This document shows, one piece after another, positions 23,052 through 35,993 of a stretch of DNA of 64,000 nt. The notes under the pieces are model-generated. The model did no database searches. It worked only from the letters and a program-made list of their open reading frames with translations, and was not told where the DNA came from. Position 1 is the first letter of the stretch; each line of letters begins with the position of its first letter. The translations under genes and the position numbers were made by a program. This stretch comes from Phaseolus vulgaris (Eukaryota; Streptophyta; Magnoliopsida; Fabales; Fabaceae): positions 12,131,181 through 12,195,180 of the forward strand of contig NC_023753.2 of assembly GCF_000499845.2 (NCBI RefSeq), given 5' to 3'.

Positions 23052-26000
23052 TTACAGATAGTGCCTGTATATAAGACGTTGGTAATCCCGAAGCAATGGT
23101 CCAATCTCTTTGAGTTTAACCATATTTGGTTCAGACTTTCTCCAGTGTTTACGAATTGTTTCAATCGCCTTGTTAAAACATGAATTACTATTTCAATTAA
23201 AATTACGATGATATGGACTTATAGAAAATTTTCATGCAAGTAAAAGAATAATGGAATATTACCATTGAATTAGTAGAAACGTTTTCACCTGCTAATCTTG
23301 ATGCTACTTCAAGAAGCTCTTTATCTTCAAACTCATTTACAATCTCAAGGCTGGAATTGGATGCCAAAACTGATATTTGCAATCGTCTTTGTAATTCAGA
23401 GAAAGGAAATTTCTCTGTTTGGCTTTCCTGACAAAGGTGTCAGCAGAAAACTAATCCAGGAGTATAATGTGTTACTTAGAATTAACAAATGAAATCCAAG
23501 ATTGCCAAGCCAGTGCCACTAAAAGGACGTGACCAAAAAAGAGAATTGGCAAATAATAAAAAGGCAAAAACTGTGCTTGGGAGGAGGGGATACTGCCTTT
23601 GGAGTGCCCAAAAAAACACACCTCACCATAAAAAGGGCACAATAAACAGAAGAAAAAAGTATTTGAGCATTTTAAATTAATTTTTCATTATAAAATTAGC
23701 TACACGATAAAATATTATAAACATTAAAGTGATAAATTGATGAACATGATAATAAGATATAAATTAGAACATCACAATAAAAAACATAAATGTCTTAGCC
23801 AAAGAAAAAGCTCAACAAAAAGACATAAACAACATAGGTTAGGGAACCCTTGGTCGCTAATACCATCACAACAACAGAAATCAATCCTAGAGTACATCCA
23901 CGAACTCATCATTAGATTCACATCCGCAGCTGTCAACACATCCATTTCATCTCCACTTGATTTCCAGTCATTTTCAATAATCAACACCATTTGATTTCAT
24001 CCAAATTAAGCTCTACAATGCAGCCAGTGCCTTTTGATGATGACTCTGCTTATTATCCTGAGGTTTGGCTCCTAGTATTATTTTTACTTGCTTTACTAAC
24101 ACCAACTGCAAGCTTCCCTTTCCAACGTCATCAAAGATAGCTTTGTCTTTATCAACATATGCTTTCATATTCATCTTCATTGGCCTCCACTATCTCCCCA
24201 TTTTTTAAAATTTAATTTTCACAAAAACCCTTGACCACCAAGAGTCCAAGATCCAAATCTAAGTATGTAATTATTTCGTTATCAATTTATCATTACTGTT
24301 TCCATCCTTTTAGCATCACATAAGAGATTAGTAGGCTGTTTTTTTGGTTTAGTACAGATATGAATACTTAAAATTGAATTTATAATATATTTCAATAAAG
24401 AATTAGAGGTGAGTAACTTGTCTAAATGACAAAGTCATGGCTAAAGTACTAGAGGCATACAGTTCCTTGAAGGACAATACCTCAGCTTGAAAGAAGCACT
24501 TAACCATTTTTCACACATTGTGCTCTGTCAATAAAAGTGTGGTTGAAACATAATTCCTGGATCCTTTAGCATTAATGTTCTCCTCCATAACTTTTATTGG
24601 AAAATGGATTGGCTTGCCTTAGCCTCATTATGTGTTCCTGCTCATGGATTTTTTTTAAGGGTGTTTCCAATTCATATTTGTCAAGACTGGGTTGCTCTTT
24701 GAGTTGACTCATTTAAATTTGCCGGTGTCTTTATTCCATCTATTTTTTCATTGTAGGAGAATTCCTGATTCTATTCTTTCCTAAGTTATTTGTTCCTTAA
24801 ACAAAATCAAAATGAGAAAAGATTGTGATTTGAAAAACTATGTTAAATGAAAGCCACTTTAAAGATTAAAAACAACAGATAGGAACTCAAAAGTGTTAAC
24901 ACTTAGATAGCACAGTAGCAAAATTAAGCATTTAATAACCTAGAGAAGTGACAATGCTCCACTATAAATCGACAGAAATACTTAGTACTATATTTACTAA
25001 TTTTCTTATTTAACCCAAATTATGAACATTCTCTTTAAATTATAAGAAACATTAAGGAGAAACAGAAGCACCAAGGAGTTAAGACATTTTTTTTCTATAT
25101 TAAATTCATTTTTTAAAAATAAAACTTAAGATTAAGACAAATATGGGATGAGTGCAAGCAAAACAAGATTAACCAATACCTTTAGTTGAGGTTGAAAATC
25201 ATCGTTAAAAGCAAATTCCTTACTTTCAGGAATATTTCTGGGTGGAGATGCAGTTAATCTATTTGCAATTGGGTCATCTGTGAAACATGCAAAAGAAATG
25301 AGAGGAATTAAGAATGCCACTTTTAGCTTCTGAATTTATTTTTTTATTTTTTTTATTCTTTTTAATGAAAATTCTCCACTAAAAAAGCATTTCTGGAGAG
25401 GAAGATTCTGGATTGAGTATTTAAATTACAGTACAAGAAGAAAAGTTCAAGGAATAGAATATTCCTTCCATTCAACTCAAAAACAGTACTCCGAGAAAGA
25501 ACTCATTGTCAAACAAAAAAAATTATTTACCTCTATTTGCACAGTTTTTCAGTGAAAATATCTAGAATTGAAAAAAGTGTATTTGACAACAAAAGCAATT
25601 GCTTTGTAGACCATGATAGAACAATGAATACCTTGAGGGACTAACCACCATGGATCACCATAAGTCGTTTTCCCATCAAAACCGCCAATTAGCAGATATC
25701 GTGAACCGACAACTGATATAGAGTGGTATGCTCTAGCAGGAGGGGGTTCACTGCCTATAGAGAGACGCTTCCACTGTGCTGAAACTGTTGCAACCGAACA
25801 GACCAAGTAATTGAAGTTAGAATAGGCCACTTTTCCAGTAAAAACTTTGATTTTGTGCAGGACTTTGTCATAATTTAAATAGAACAGAAAGGTGCCATGT
25901 ATGATTTGTCTAAAAAATCATGCATTTGAATATCATAGTTTACAGACAAGCCTCTTCAGCAAAAATTAAAGCAACATGTATCATACCATGAATTTCAAGG

Positions 26001-29000
26001 ACATTATTGTGCATCATTAACCTATTGCTTCTTTTTAAAAAATAAGGTAACTCATCCAAAACCTCAAAATAAAAACTACTCTTTGAACAAAAATGTAAAA
26101 TGTTTCATGGAGTATCATTAAGGTTCCAACAGCAATAAAGGATAGGTTTGTAACTCTCCAACTCATGAAGATTCATGAAGCTCACATCATAAAGAAAAAT
26201 GTCAGTTGTGTGAGAAGTTTTAATCTATTATAGAGTACAAAAAAATATCGGATGCTGGATATTGAGAAGAGAGCCAAATATTTATTTGATAAATTTTAGT
26301 TTTAATGCTTACAAAGTGATAATAAAAAAAAGTATAAATAAAAAAAGAGCAACAAAACTGCAGCTAATTTTCCTTGGATACTACAGGTAACTTCATAAAA
26401 TTCGACTTCTGAACAGGAACCAGAATCTCAGATTTCCATTGACACAAATGAAAATATTAGACTCCCTCATGCAACTAACATACATCATCTGTTTTTATCC
26501 CTCAAAACATTTAGTCAAATCCCCAACCGTATTCTGTATGTGAGAAATGTATGTGCAAGGATGCCAGAGACCATTAACAAGTTGGCTTTAACAAAGTAAA
26601 TTGACACAGAGACAACAGTTATAACTTATAACAGTTAATAAATAATACAACAATTGTGATTGTTAGGTTACACATAGAGGAGGAGTTAGTTAGAATTAGA
26701 ATAGTCATGAGTTAGTTACTTGATTTGCTAGTTAGATATAAATAAGAAAGAAGGAGAGGGGGAGGGGCAGTGTGTAATTTTTTTGTAGATTGAGCTTTAG
26801 CTCTTTGTGAAGGGGAAGCCCTTGAAGGAGAGAGTGCTCTCCTATTTCTTGTTTTTTTCTTTCTATTCAATTAAAACCTTTCTCTTTTCTTCTCTTTATA
26901 ATTCTTGGTTAATTGGTCCGACCTGCCGGATCTGAAAAACAGAAAGTGAGGAAGAAAAGATGGAACAGAGAATGGCGGCAGTAGAGAAGTTTATCAGCGA
27001 ACAGGGGAGATGGAATTCGGAAATGAGAGCGGAAATTCTGGGGTTGAAGGAAAGCATGCTGGACCTGAAAGAGATAAAAGAAATGCTGCAGGACATCAAG
27101 AAAGGGGACAGAATGTCTGAGGGAGGAGAGAAATCTGTTAGAAGGGACACCAAGTTCTTGAAGGAAAGCCTTCTGGACTTGAAAGAAATTAAAGAATTGC
27201 GTCGGGACATCAAGAAAAGAGACAGAATGTCGGAGGGAGGAGAGAAATATGTTAATGATGAAGAGAAGAAGACCCAAGATGTGGGAGAAGGTTCAGATAT
27301 GAAGAATCACACCCTCTGCAGCAAAGAAAAAACCAACAATGAAGTGAGATTTGCAAGAGAAACTGAAATGATAAGGGCAGAAGGGGATGCATCAATAAAG
27401 AAAGTGAAGACTATGTGTTGTAATGATCTTTTTCTTGATAGGCCAATTATAGAGCTAACCAGTAAGAAAGTTGAAGGTGGAGGTGCAACCAAGCATCATT
27501 TTTTCCCAAATTCAGATTTACTTCATATGCATAAGAAATCATTGTGAGATCAAGATTTGATAATGAAGGTGGCTAGAACATCAATGACATCAGAATCTTG
27601 GAATTTCAACTTACTGGTGCAGAGACTTTTATACAAAACCCCCACTCATTCCCACCACCACCTAAGCCTCCAGACCTGAATTTGCATGCAGTAGCCAATG
27701 GGTTCCCTCCCTATGATAGACAATATCACAATACTTTCAGGAGAGTAGATAAAGATCATGGTGTTGAAGATGAGCCACGAAGTCAAGGTTCCACTGTTCC
27801 AACCTTGAGGACAAGGTTGTTTTTTGGAAGAGTGTATTGTTAGGTTACACATAGAGGAGGAGTAAGTTAGAATTAAAATAGTCATGAGAATGTTATTTGA
27901 TTTGCTAGTTAGATATAAATAAGAAAGAAGGAGAGGGGGAGGGGCAGTGTGTAATATTTTTGTAGATTGAGCTTTAGTTCTTTGTGAAGGGGAAGCCCTT
28001 GAAGGAGAGAGTGCTCTCCTATTTCTTGTTCTTTTCTGTCTATTCAATAAAAACCTTTCTTTTATTCTCTTTATAATTCTTGGTTCCTAACAGATACATA
28101 CACTGATAGGTATAGTGAAAGTTCTCACCTCTGTCTAATATAATGCAGTCATTGTAATAGATATCATAACGACTCAACCATCCACCAGTTCCGTGGCCTC
28201 CAAACATCAACAACTGTAAAATCCTCTCCAAAAAAAATGAAAGGAATAAATAAATGACAGGATTTCAGGTTAAAGCAGTAAATTTATACAATTCTGACTG
28301 GGGATTAAGTATTAAAGAATCTAGAGGGGAAAGGGGAATCACAACAGCATAAAAAATTATTTGATGACATCAACCATAATCTATCTTATAATTCAACTTG
28401 ATAAATATAAACTTCTTTCTGATTGGTAAAACTTCATTAAAAGTGAACATTTGATATCTCTTGAACAAGAGCACACGTAAGAATCTAAGAGAAAGTCATA
28501 AGACAAGTAAGGCAGAGAATTTATCACTAAGGAAAACTATAAAAGGAGAGCAAAGATAACCAACTTCCTAGTACCACACAAACGAAATTCTACATCCCTT
28601 GGAAACAAGTTCATGCAGCTCTTTAAACTTAAATAACCTTCACCAGCAATCAACGTGTTCACTGGTCACCAGGGCTATTGAGCAATCAAAGCCCCTTCTA
28701 GTGAACATTCCACCTTAAACTACAGAGGTATGGTAGAGAACACTAGGAAACAATCACATTTCCAGTATACCCATAACTAGAAGAAGTAGTTGAGTTGAGA
28801 CAATTCTAAACTCCTAGCACTAAACAGTTAGTCCACAATCTCCTTCATGTTCATGAAATACCTCCCTTTATATAACATTAATTTCAAAAGGAAGCTGCTA
28901 GTCTTCAGCTCTCAAATACACAGAATAGCCAATCTATTCAACCCCCAACCCACCATAAAAAAGAATAATGATAATGATATTTAAATGTAGATTATTCTAT

Positions 29001-32000
29001 TACGGGATAAGGTGGGAACAGTATAGAAATCCATGTTTGGCAGTAAAAAAAAGAAAGCAATCTACAAAATTATCAAAAACTAGAAAGAAAAGAATTTTGC
29101 AAATGAGATTACATAATGTCCTCCAGATGTAACTGTATGGCCGCATCGGGGAGAGGGTGCTTGACCTGGAAGCTTTAATTGAGTCCATCCAGGTGCTTCA
29201 TTCTCTTTCCTCCATAACAAATACACATTGTTAGTACATAACCCCTCTTATTTAGAAGCTACCAAGAAATAAATACTTCTTAGCATAAGAAATTGTACTA
29301 AAGACGAGAGAAAGAAGTATAAGTACATTATAAGTACATAACCCATCTTATTAAGAAGCTACCTGATAGACAGAAGCAAATACAACATGTTGACAATAAG
29401 ACAGGATTGCAGGTTTATTATAGGAGGAGGTTTAAAAAAATAACTAAGAATACAGTTGTAAGGTAGTTTTTACAGCGTAGTGTTTGCTAGAAATTAGGAC
29501 CCCTTTTTATGGGGGGAAGTTTAGGGGGGAGTTTTTCAGACAATTGAGTTTTGTAACTGGATTAATCCAGTGGAAAGGAGAGTTCACTTTGTATCTTTTG
29601 TTGTATGATTGGTGAAATTAGAGAAATTCAGATTTACTTTCTTTGTTTTCTATTAAAATAGTGTTGATTCCTAACACTACCAAGAAATAAATATTTCTTA
29701 GTATAATAAGAAATTGTATTAAAGATGTGAGTAAGAAGTAGACAGATCAAAAGACTTTCTCCAAAGAAAATATAAGAAAACATAGAACCAATAAGCATTG
29801 AAAATGTTCCAATTCCATATAAAATCCCTTGAAATGGACACTTAAATTAAAACAAATGATAGCCCATCGTTTGCTACTGAAGACATATTAGAAAATGGAG
29901 GTCTCTTGCTGCCAATTCTCCAGGTTCCATTCCTACTACATGTTCACTTCATAATACAAACCCATTTATGCATTTTAAACCAGCACTTTCTGTCATTCCT
30001 TGCATTTTTTTCTGTCACTTCTATGCTCTGCTGTATTTATCTCGGGCATTGACACATGCTATGTTGAATGAAATGGAAATATCAGGTGCTCTTTCTACCA
30101 ATGTTGTAATCTCTAAGAGGAAATGCACCTTATATATTTTGGAACACCTTGGAAAGTCATACAGCCAACTTAGAGAAAGAACATGGAGTCAAATGTGAAG
30201 CTTTTATCTGTAACAAGGGAGTATTACCAAACCTAACCAGATTGAATACTTGTCATAAAACTAAGTATTGAACATGTATCCTTTTAGCAGCTGTAAGTGT
30301 GATTAACAAATTCTAAAAGATTCAGCAGTAGTCATACTTGGGCATTATTATTTGTGAACTAAGCCAAGGACTTCCATGCAAAAATTGTAGATAGAAGACA
30401 TGCGCAAGTAACTTGTTTTACAAATGCAAACTACACTAGAAATAGACATTCTTCTTTAGGATATTATGTTCTTATAGGAGATAGTTTAATATCTCAGAAA
30501 TTGATAGAAATAATGTTACCAATGTAGTTGTGTTTTCTAAGATATTATGTAACCATAAAACTTGTATTTATAAGACCTATCACATAGTCTTCCTTGTGTA
30601 ATTCAATTATAAAGATGGTAAAATATGCATACCTTCTTCAATGAGGCCCTTCAATGCCCATAAATCACCCATAATAGGTCCGCCTCCTCCTGTTAAAGTC
30701 AGGATATAGCACTCATTTCAACTAATAAATTCAAATTGGCATTACAGCAATCAATTTGTACGCCCCCTTCATCAATTCAGAGCAGTTATTTATTTACATA
30801 CAAGTTAGAGAAGAAGAAAAGTTGCACATTCAAAACTAAGTCTAACATAATGTGTCAGAGAAAGAAATAGACTACAGAATGGGTTTTTGGATAAGTTTTA
30901 TGATGTTTAGCAATCCAACAACGGTGCATCTTTGAATATAGAAAAAATTAATCAACATTTGAACGAGTTGAAATTTATTAGTTTCACTAAAAAATTTGAG
31001 TATCTTCAGTATTGCTTCATGACCATCGTGCTAATCTAAAATTTCACCATTTTTGCCCCTAAGTTTAAACCAAAAAGGAAGAGCTAAACCTTGCTCCCAA
31101 ACTATTATACTAAAACTACTTCTTAAAACTGAAATGATAGTGAAAGTGAGGAAATTCACCAAATGGCACAAATTGATCATTGTTTGAGAAATTAAGACCC
31201 GCACTTCTATTTAACATTGAAACCCACAAAAACATAAATAGAAACAACAACTGGGAAAAGAATAAATATTCCCCTGATAAAATACTCTTTGACACACGAA
31301 AATTGCCTAGTGACACAGAATGTATTCTTTTTATTTAATAGAAGGACTATAATCTCAAAAACAGATCAACATCCAAACAAGGAGAACTGTGTCACTTCAC
31401 CTCTTCCACCGTAAACAAGCAACCGTTTTTCAACCATAGTGGCAGTATGCCCACATCTAGGTTGTGGCAATGTTCCAGAAACTGAGAGCTCCATCCACTC
31501 AAGAGAAACTAAGAGAAGAAGAAAATTATGTTATACTTGGTTACAACTGGATAAGGAGGTAATTACACTGTAGGAGATAAAAATAATACTAGTGTCTAAG
31601 ATAAAAACATCAGTTAACCACTTTTTTCCGTCCCATCCACCATACCTGCATCACACAGAATCCACCTCATTACATGTTTTGATTTACTCCAACACAGTCT
31701 AATTAGCATAAAAAAAAGTTCAAATTAAACACTATCTCACATAACAATTTTCCGGTTTCCAACAGCCGAAGCTGCAGCAAAATCTCGTGGTGATGGTAAG
31801 TCTCCAAAGCCAGTTAGTTCAGACCATTGCCATATGTCTGGAACAGCATCATTCATTCCAAGTCCCAGCACGCCAAAACAATGTCAGTCCTAAAAATGTC
31901 AGAAAGTTCCCTCACAGCATGAACTCAACAATGACCACACAAAATACATACCAGTATCCAAAACCCAAAAGTCCCCCAACCTGTAAAATTTAAACACCAC

Positions 32001-32650
32001 GAATTATACCACACATTATAGTTATGAAAGAAATAAAACACCGAGATGCACCACAAACCTTTGACTCCCAAAACGACCACCAAAAATGAACATGTGACAA
32101 TCAATGGCAACGGCAACATGGAAAGCCCGAGGGCTGGGACCTACATGCCCATCTGAACCACTTCCAGTGCACTCAGGCTGAAACCATTGCTTGGCCTCTA
32201 AAATATGTTAAATGAATAAAGAGTTCGATTTTGTGTATATGCATCGAACCACAATCACAATCACTATAAAGTCAAAGTCAAGTCAACTATAATTTCTCAC
32301 AGATGGAGAGTGTAAAATTGTTATGCTAATAACTTTGCATCAAATTAAACACTTCAATTTTAATGAAAAACAACGAAAATAAGAAAAGGGATTGCATTAC
32401 CAGTATCATAGACAGCGATATCACTGAGAAACTTCTTGTCGAAAAGGCCTCCGAACACGACAACCTTAGATTTGCCTATATTAACAGCGGAGTGACCACT
32501 GCCAGTGATACGAATGAAACGAACTGAGATTATGAAAAAAGAAAGCAACATCAAAGAGAATAAGAGACATGAGGAATCAGTTCATTACCTGCGACGTTGG
32601 GGAGGGGTTCCGGCGAAATCGGAAGAATTAGCACTTACCCAATAATACAT
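23052..32650 (-). CDS. Six-kelch beta-propeller protein (GPA3-like plant kelch protein)
   Basis: Fourteen exons with GT/AG borders: 32650-32589, 32498-32401, 32197-32059, 31980-31952, 31837-31741, 31645-31590, 31508-31401, 30689-30633, 29204-29113, 28213-28129, 25784-25632, 25277-25180, 23427-23263 and 23168-23052. They sum to 1,356 nt and a 451-residue protein starting [12 protein letters not shown]. Six kelch motifs: GHSAVNIG...VVVFGG (about 22-60), FHVAVAID...[13 protein letters not shown]...[14 protein letters not shown]...[14 protein letters not shown]...LLMFGG and YHSISVVG...LLIGG (to about 327). A charged helical tail follows ([37 protein letters not shown], stop). The closest remembered family is rice GPA3 and its relatives, a kelch protein of post-Golgi vesicle traffic; that functional link is from family knowledge, not shown here. 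Introns hold several mobile elements, yet the frame is intact throughout, arguing the gene is functional. Confidence 0.9.
26661..26910 (+). repeat. 5' LTR of the intronic retrotransposon
   Basis: Begins TGTTAGGTTACACATAGAGG and contains tataaataag and attcaattaaaacc in the same places as the 3' copy. Its final CCTAACA is missing or mutated (ggttaattgg instead of ggttcctaaca). Confidence 0.85.
26960..27547 (+). CDS. Gag-like coiled-coil ORF of the intronic retrotransposon
   Basis: 195 codons opening with [18 protein letters not shown], rich in Glu, Lys and Arg, and predicted coiled coil. It contains an internal tandem repeat of 38 residues: [20 protein letters not shown] is followed by [20 protein letters not shown], matching a 114-bp DNA repeat at 27044 and 27158. 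The tail (after about residue 120) shows no zinc knuckle. It resembles the N-terminal coiled-coil region of plant gypsy Gag proteins; the rest of Gag and all of Pol are absent, so the element depends on other elements if it moves at all. Whether the ORF is still translated is unknown. Confidence 0.6.
   Translation: MEQRMAAVEKFISEQGRWNSEMRAEILGLKESMLDLKEIKEMLQDIKKGDRMSEGGEKSVRRDTKFLKESLLDLKEIKELRRDIKKRDRMSEGGEKYVNDEEKKTQDVGEGSDMKNHTLCSKEKTNNEVRFARETEMIRAEGDASIKKVKTMCCNDLFLDRPIIELTSKKVEGGGATKHHFFPNSDLLHMHKKSL
27838..28092 (+). repeat. 3' LTR of the intronic retrotransposon
   Basis: 255 bp, TGTTAGGTTACACATAGAGG to ttcttggttcctaaca, with 7-bp inverted termini TGTTAGG/CCTAACA. A few substitutions and small indels separate it from the 5' LTR, indicating a fairly recent insertion. 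Confidence 0.85.
29233..29742. repeat. ~90-bp tandem duplication in a kelch-gene intron, second copy interrupted
   Basis: Copy A (29233-29319) runs from agtacataacccctcttatt to gagagaaagaagta. Copy B begins at 29333, is broken after gaagctacc by the 313-bp insertion below, and resumes at 29682 with aagaaataaatatttcttag. The copies differ at about a dozen sites. Confidence 0.75.
29364..29676. mobile_element. 313-bp solo LTR with 5-bp TSD (CTACC)
   Basis: Starts TGATAGACAG, ends GATTCCTAACA, and is flanked by CTACC at 29359-29363 and 29677-29681. The undisturbed sister copy of the surrounding duplication (gaagctaccaagaaata) shows the empty target with a single CTACC, which independently proves the insertion. 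TG...CA ends and a 5-bp duplication indicate an LTR; no internal region is present. Confidence 0.85.
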
Positions 32651-35600
32651 TTTTCTTTTGTTTATTTTGTAATTCCTTCTGTTCGAATCAAAGGTTTGTG
32701 ATGTAGCAATTCAAATCACGATCAACCCTGCTTCCACCGCTGCACTGTGCTTCTTTTACAAATCCCTCTGAAACAGGGTCTGAAGTGAAGTAATTAACAA
32801 AAAATGATAGATTAGATAAATAAAAACAAATTGTATCTAAGTGGTTTTCCAATTTTATCTCCATTAATATTTCTGGGTAATAATATAAAAGTCATAATAA
32901 ATTATATAATTTGAAAAAAAAAATAGTAAAGCATAGTGGAGGAAAAAAGAAAATAGGAAAAAACTAACAAAATAGTGAAAAAAAATATATATGCTCATAT
33001 TTTTAATTAAAATAAAATTATAAGTGTTTTGAATGTTTGATTAATTAAACTTCTTATCATAACATATTTTTACTACCATATACAATCAATTATATATTTA
33101 ATTATTTTTATGACAATTAATAAATAAAATAATACATGTTTATTTATAAAATATCGTAAAAAGATGCACTCAAGACTATTACCAATATATTTCCTCTGGT
33201 AATAATATACAAATATATATATATATATATATATAATTAATGATAAAAATATATTCTTCATTTGGTATACATACTTTTTGTATTGTTATTTTGTCTTTAA
33301 TTATATTTTGAAACTTAAAAAAATATAACAATATGTAAAAGACATTCTTTGATTTACATATTTTACATTTATTACATATTTTGCACATTATAAAATATAT
33401 TAAAATAAAAAATAAATTATGCAAATATTAAAACCATTATTATTTTAACTAAAACCATTATTATTAATTTTAATTTTTTAACAACATATAGTGACACAAA
33501 GTTGTTATTTTCCTTTAGTACAGTATGAAAAAGAAATATTTTTATAATTTTTTATTTTTTTTGTGTTATTTGTAATGTTACTCCAAAATTATAACTCACA
33601 TGCTAATTAATAGGATGAAACTATAATTATATATCACATAATCTAATATAATATTTATATATTTTCATTACCACAAATCTTTATCGGAGTAAACTATAAT
33701 TAACATATTAATTCGATAAAACTATAATTATATATTACATAATTTACTGTTAGTATATATTTTTTACCACAATCTTTAAGAGTCTACTACCATGTAAATA
33801 CCTATAACACCAATAACACATAAGCATGTAGAGAGTGAATCTTAATATAAAGTAAATACATAATATCATCTTTATACGGATAAATGCATTAAAGCATTAA
33901 AGTCGCATGTAGTCATATGTTATGACATGATTAGATAACCATGAATATCCTTACATCACCTACCTAGTATGGATGTCCAATTACCAAATCAGGAGCACCT
34001 TTTATATATGTAGACATTACTTCATAATTTATCATCCATGAAAGGTCATCTAAAAAGAACAAGTCATGCACAAAACACGACATACATCTCAACATCAATT
34101 ATATATTTATCTGTATAATATATAATTAAGTTCACCTTTTGTACATCAAATCATACATAAATACGTCAAACAAAAATCAAATCATCACCATCTCAACATA
34201 TTTTCACTTGAGTGACATCCTCTTACTTGAGCGATCTCATCATTTACAACTAGATAACACTCATTTTTGCTTGAGTGACACACCTCTATTTGAGCAAAAT
34301 ACAACATGAGAGCAACACCATCCTAAGTCTCTCATCGCTCCTACAACTATCTCATTGCTTGAATGTTGGTAGCTTGAGTGTTACCACCAACACTTTAGTG
34401 ATGACCACTTGTTGGAAGTACTTTTGCAATTTCCATAAACTTTTTTCACCATCATAAGAACCTGAGCGTCCAACCAGTGTACAACATGTGTACAACTCCT
34501 TACTTCTTGCTCAACTGTTTAGACATAAAGGTTAAATTATTAGTCATATCGCTTGAGCATTATATATGGCTCCGAAGGAGATATAATAATTTTAACATTT
34601 CTTTTGCTCAAGCTACAAGTCAATACTTAATTCATACATCACATCGCTTCAACAACCAACCTATCATTGAAGCAACATAATATAGTTACTATAATTAATA
34701 CATATCGATTAGGTTTCACCTTATCAACTTGAGTTATCGAGCAATATTCAACTCGAGAGCAACTTCAACAATCCAAACACAAACATTTTTCAAAGTTTTT
34801 TCCATCATCAATAAATCACAACCTCATAAACTCAATAACTAAACCAAAATGATATCATGACAAGAACTATAACAATATTATCTTTATAATCTCATACAAA
34901 AATCCATATAACTCACTAGTAATTGAACTTTGTGCATTGAACTCATAATTCTCATCGCACATTTCATTTAACATTATCTTTCATATAATCAATACAACAA
35001 ACAACAACACTTTATATATAAAAAAATTATTAAATTATTTTATTTCGATCAAAATAGCCTTTTATTCAACAAATACTCGAGAGTCATTTAGAAATTCAAA
35101 CAATAAAACAAGTTTTCAAAACTCCACCCTACATAATACATCATCTTTAAAATCCACTTAAAAATTTCAAAGATAAATTAATTACCAAAACCAAGATTCA
35201 ATTGTTCTAAACTAATAGGTATTGCACTAGATTTGCATGGTCTAAATTTGACAACAAATATTATTTAGTTAGAGAAAATGCATAAAGAGAACTTTTATAA
35301 AATGGATTTTTTAAAAATAAACTTAAAACAAACATTTAACTTTTATCTACAAACTTCTTATCTAATTCATTTCTAATTCTATTATTAAAATATTGCTGAA
35401 TTTTACATTATTTTTATATTAAATTATTTTATTTTTACTGAATAAAAAATTTATTTAATATCAATACAAATTAGTAATTGAAAAATCTTTCCACTTGAAA
35501 ATAAATATATAATAGTTTTATTTTAAAATATCATTATGCAAGGGAATATACTCTTTTAACCACCTTTAGCAATGATGCATTATAATTAAAAATGCAATTT

Positions 35601-35993
35601 AAAAGTTAAAACTATTATTTATTTATTATAATTTATTAAATAAAAATAAACATAGAATTCTTTTGACGTGGTAAGAACTTGGGAAAACAATTTAAAAAGC
35701 TACAATAAAAATTTCGCAATATAGAAATAGAAATAACAATAATTAAGAAGAATGAAAAGAAAAAGGTGAGAGAGGAAAGAGAAGCGACCGAGACAAAGAT
35801 CCTTCCTTCCATGGTTCCCACCATTTTTTCTCTTCTCTTCACTTCCTCAATTCTCACCACAACTTCTTTTTCTCTCTCTTCACAACTACTTTCTCTTCCA
35901 TCACTCGCAATTTCACCATATTAACAATCTTACTGTAAATCATATTTCTGGGGTTTTGCTCCACCAGCTGGATTTCCTACTTTGCCCAAGATC
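32651..35993. other. Divergent intergenic region with repeat remnants
   Basis: It lies between the start of the minus-strand kelch gene and the start of the plus-strand coiled-coil gene, so it holds both promoters. Roughly 32.8-33.8 kb is very AT-rich with a (TA)n run at about 33212-33236. The stretch 33.8-34.8 kb contains repeated cttgagtga/cttgagcga motifs resembling those in the 13-kb solo LTR, so it is probably an LTR remnant. From 35.75 kb the strand becomes pyrimidine-rich (tttctctctcttcac), as is common in plant 5' leaders. Confidence 0.5.

Larger units (their letters stand above)
26661..28092 (+). mobile_element. Small non-autonomous LTR retrotransposon (TRIM/LARD-like) in a kelch-gene intron
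   Basis: Two ~250-bp LTRs (26661-26910 and 27838-28092) are over 90% alike by eye and flank about 930 bp of internal sequence. The LTR ends form TGTTAGG...CCTAACA (seen complete in the 3' LTR). The 5' LTR's last bases are altered, and tggtccgacctgccgg follows as a possible primer site. A gag-like coiled-coil ORF is present; no protease, RT or integrase is. Before the 3' LTR the sequence ccttgaggacaaggttg is of a kind seen near the 3' end of plant Ty3/gypsy elements. The flanks GTGAT and GATAC do not form a clear target duplication. It is inserted antisense to the kelch gene, its end lying 36 bp from the intron's 5' splice site. Confidence 0.85.
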
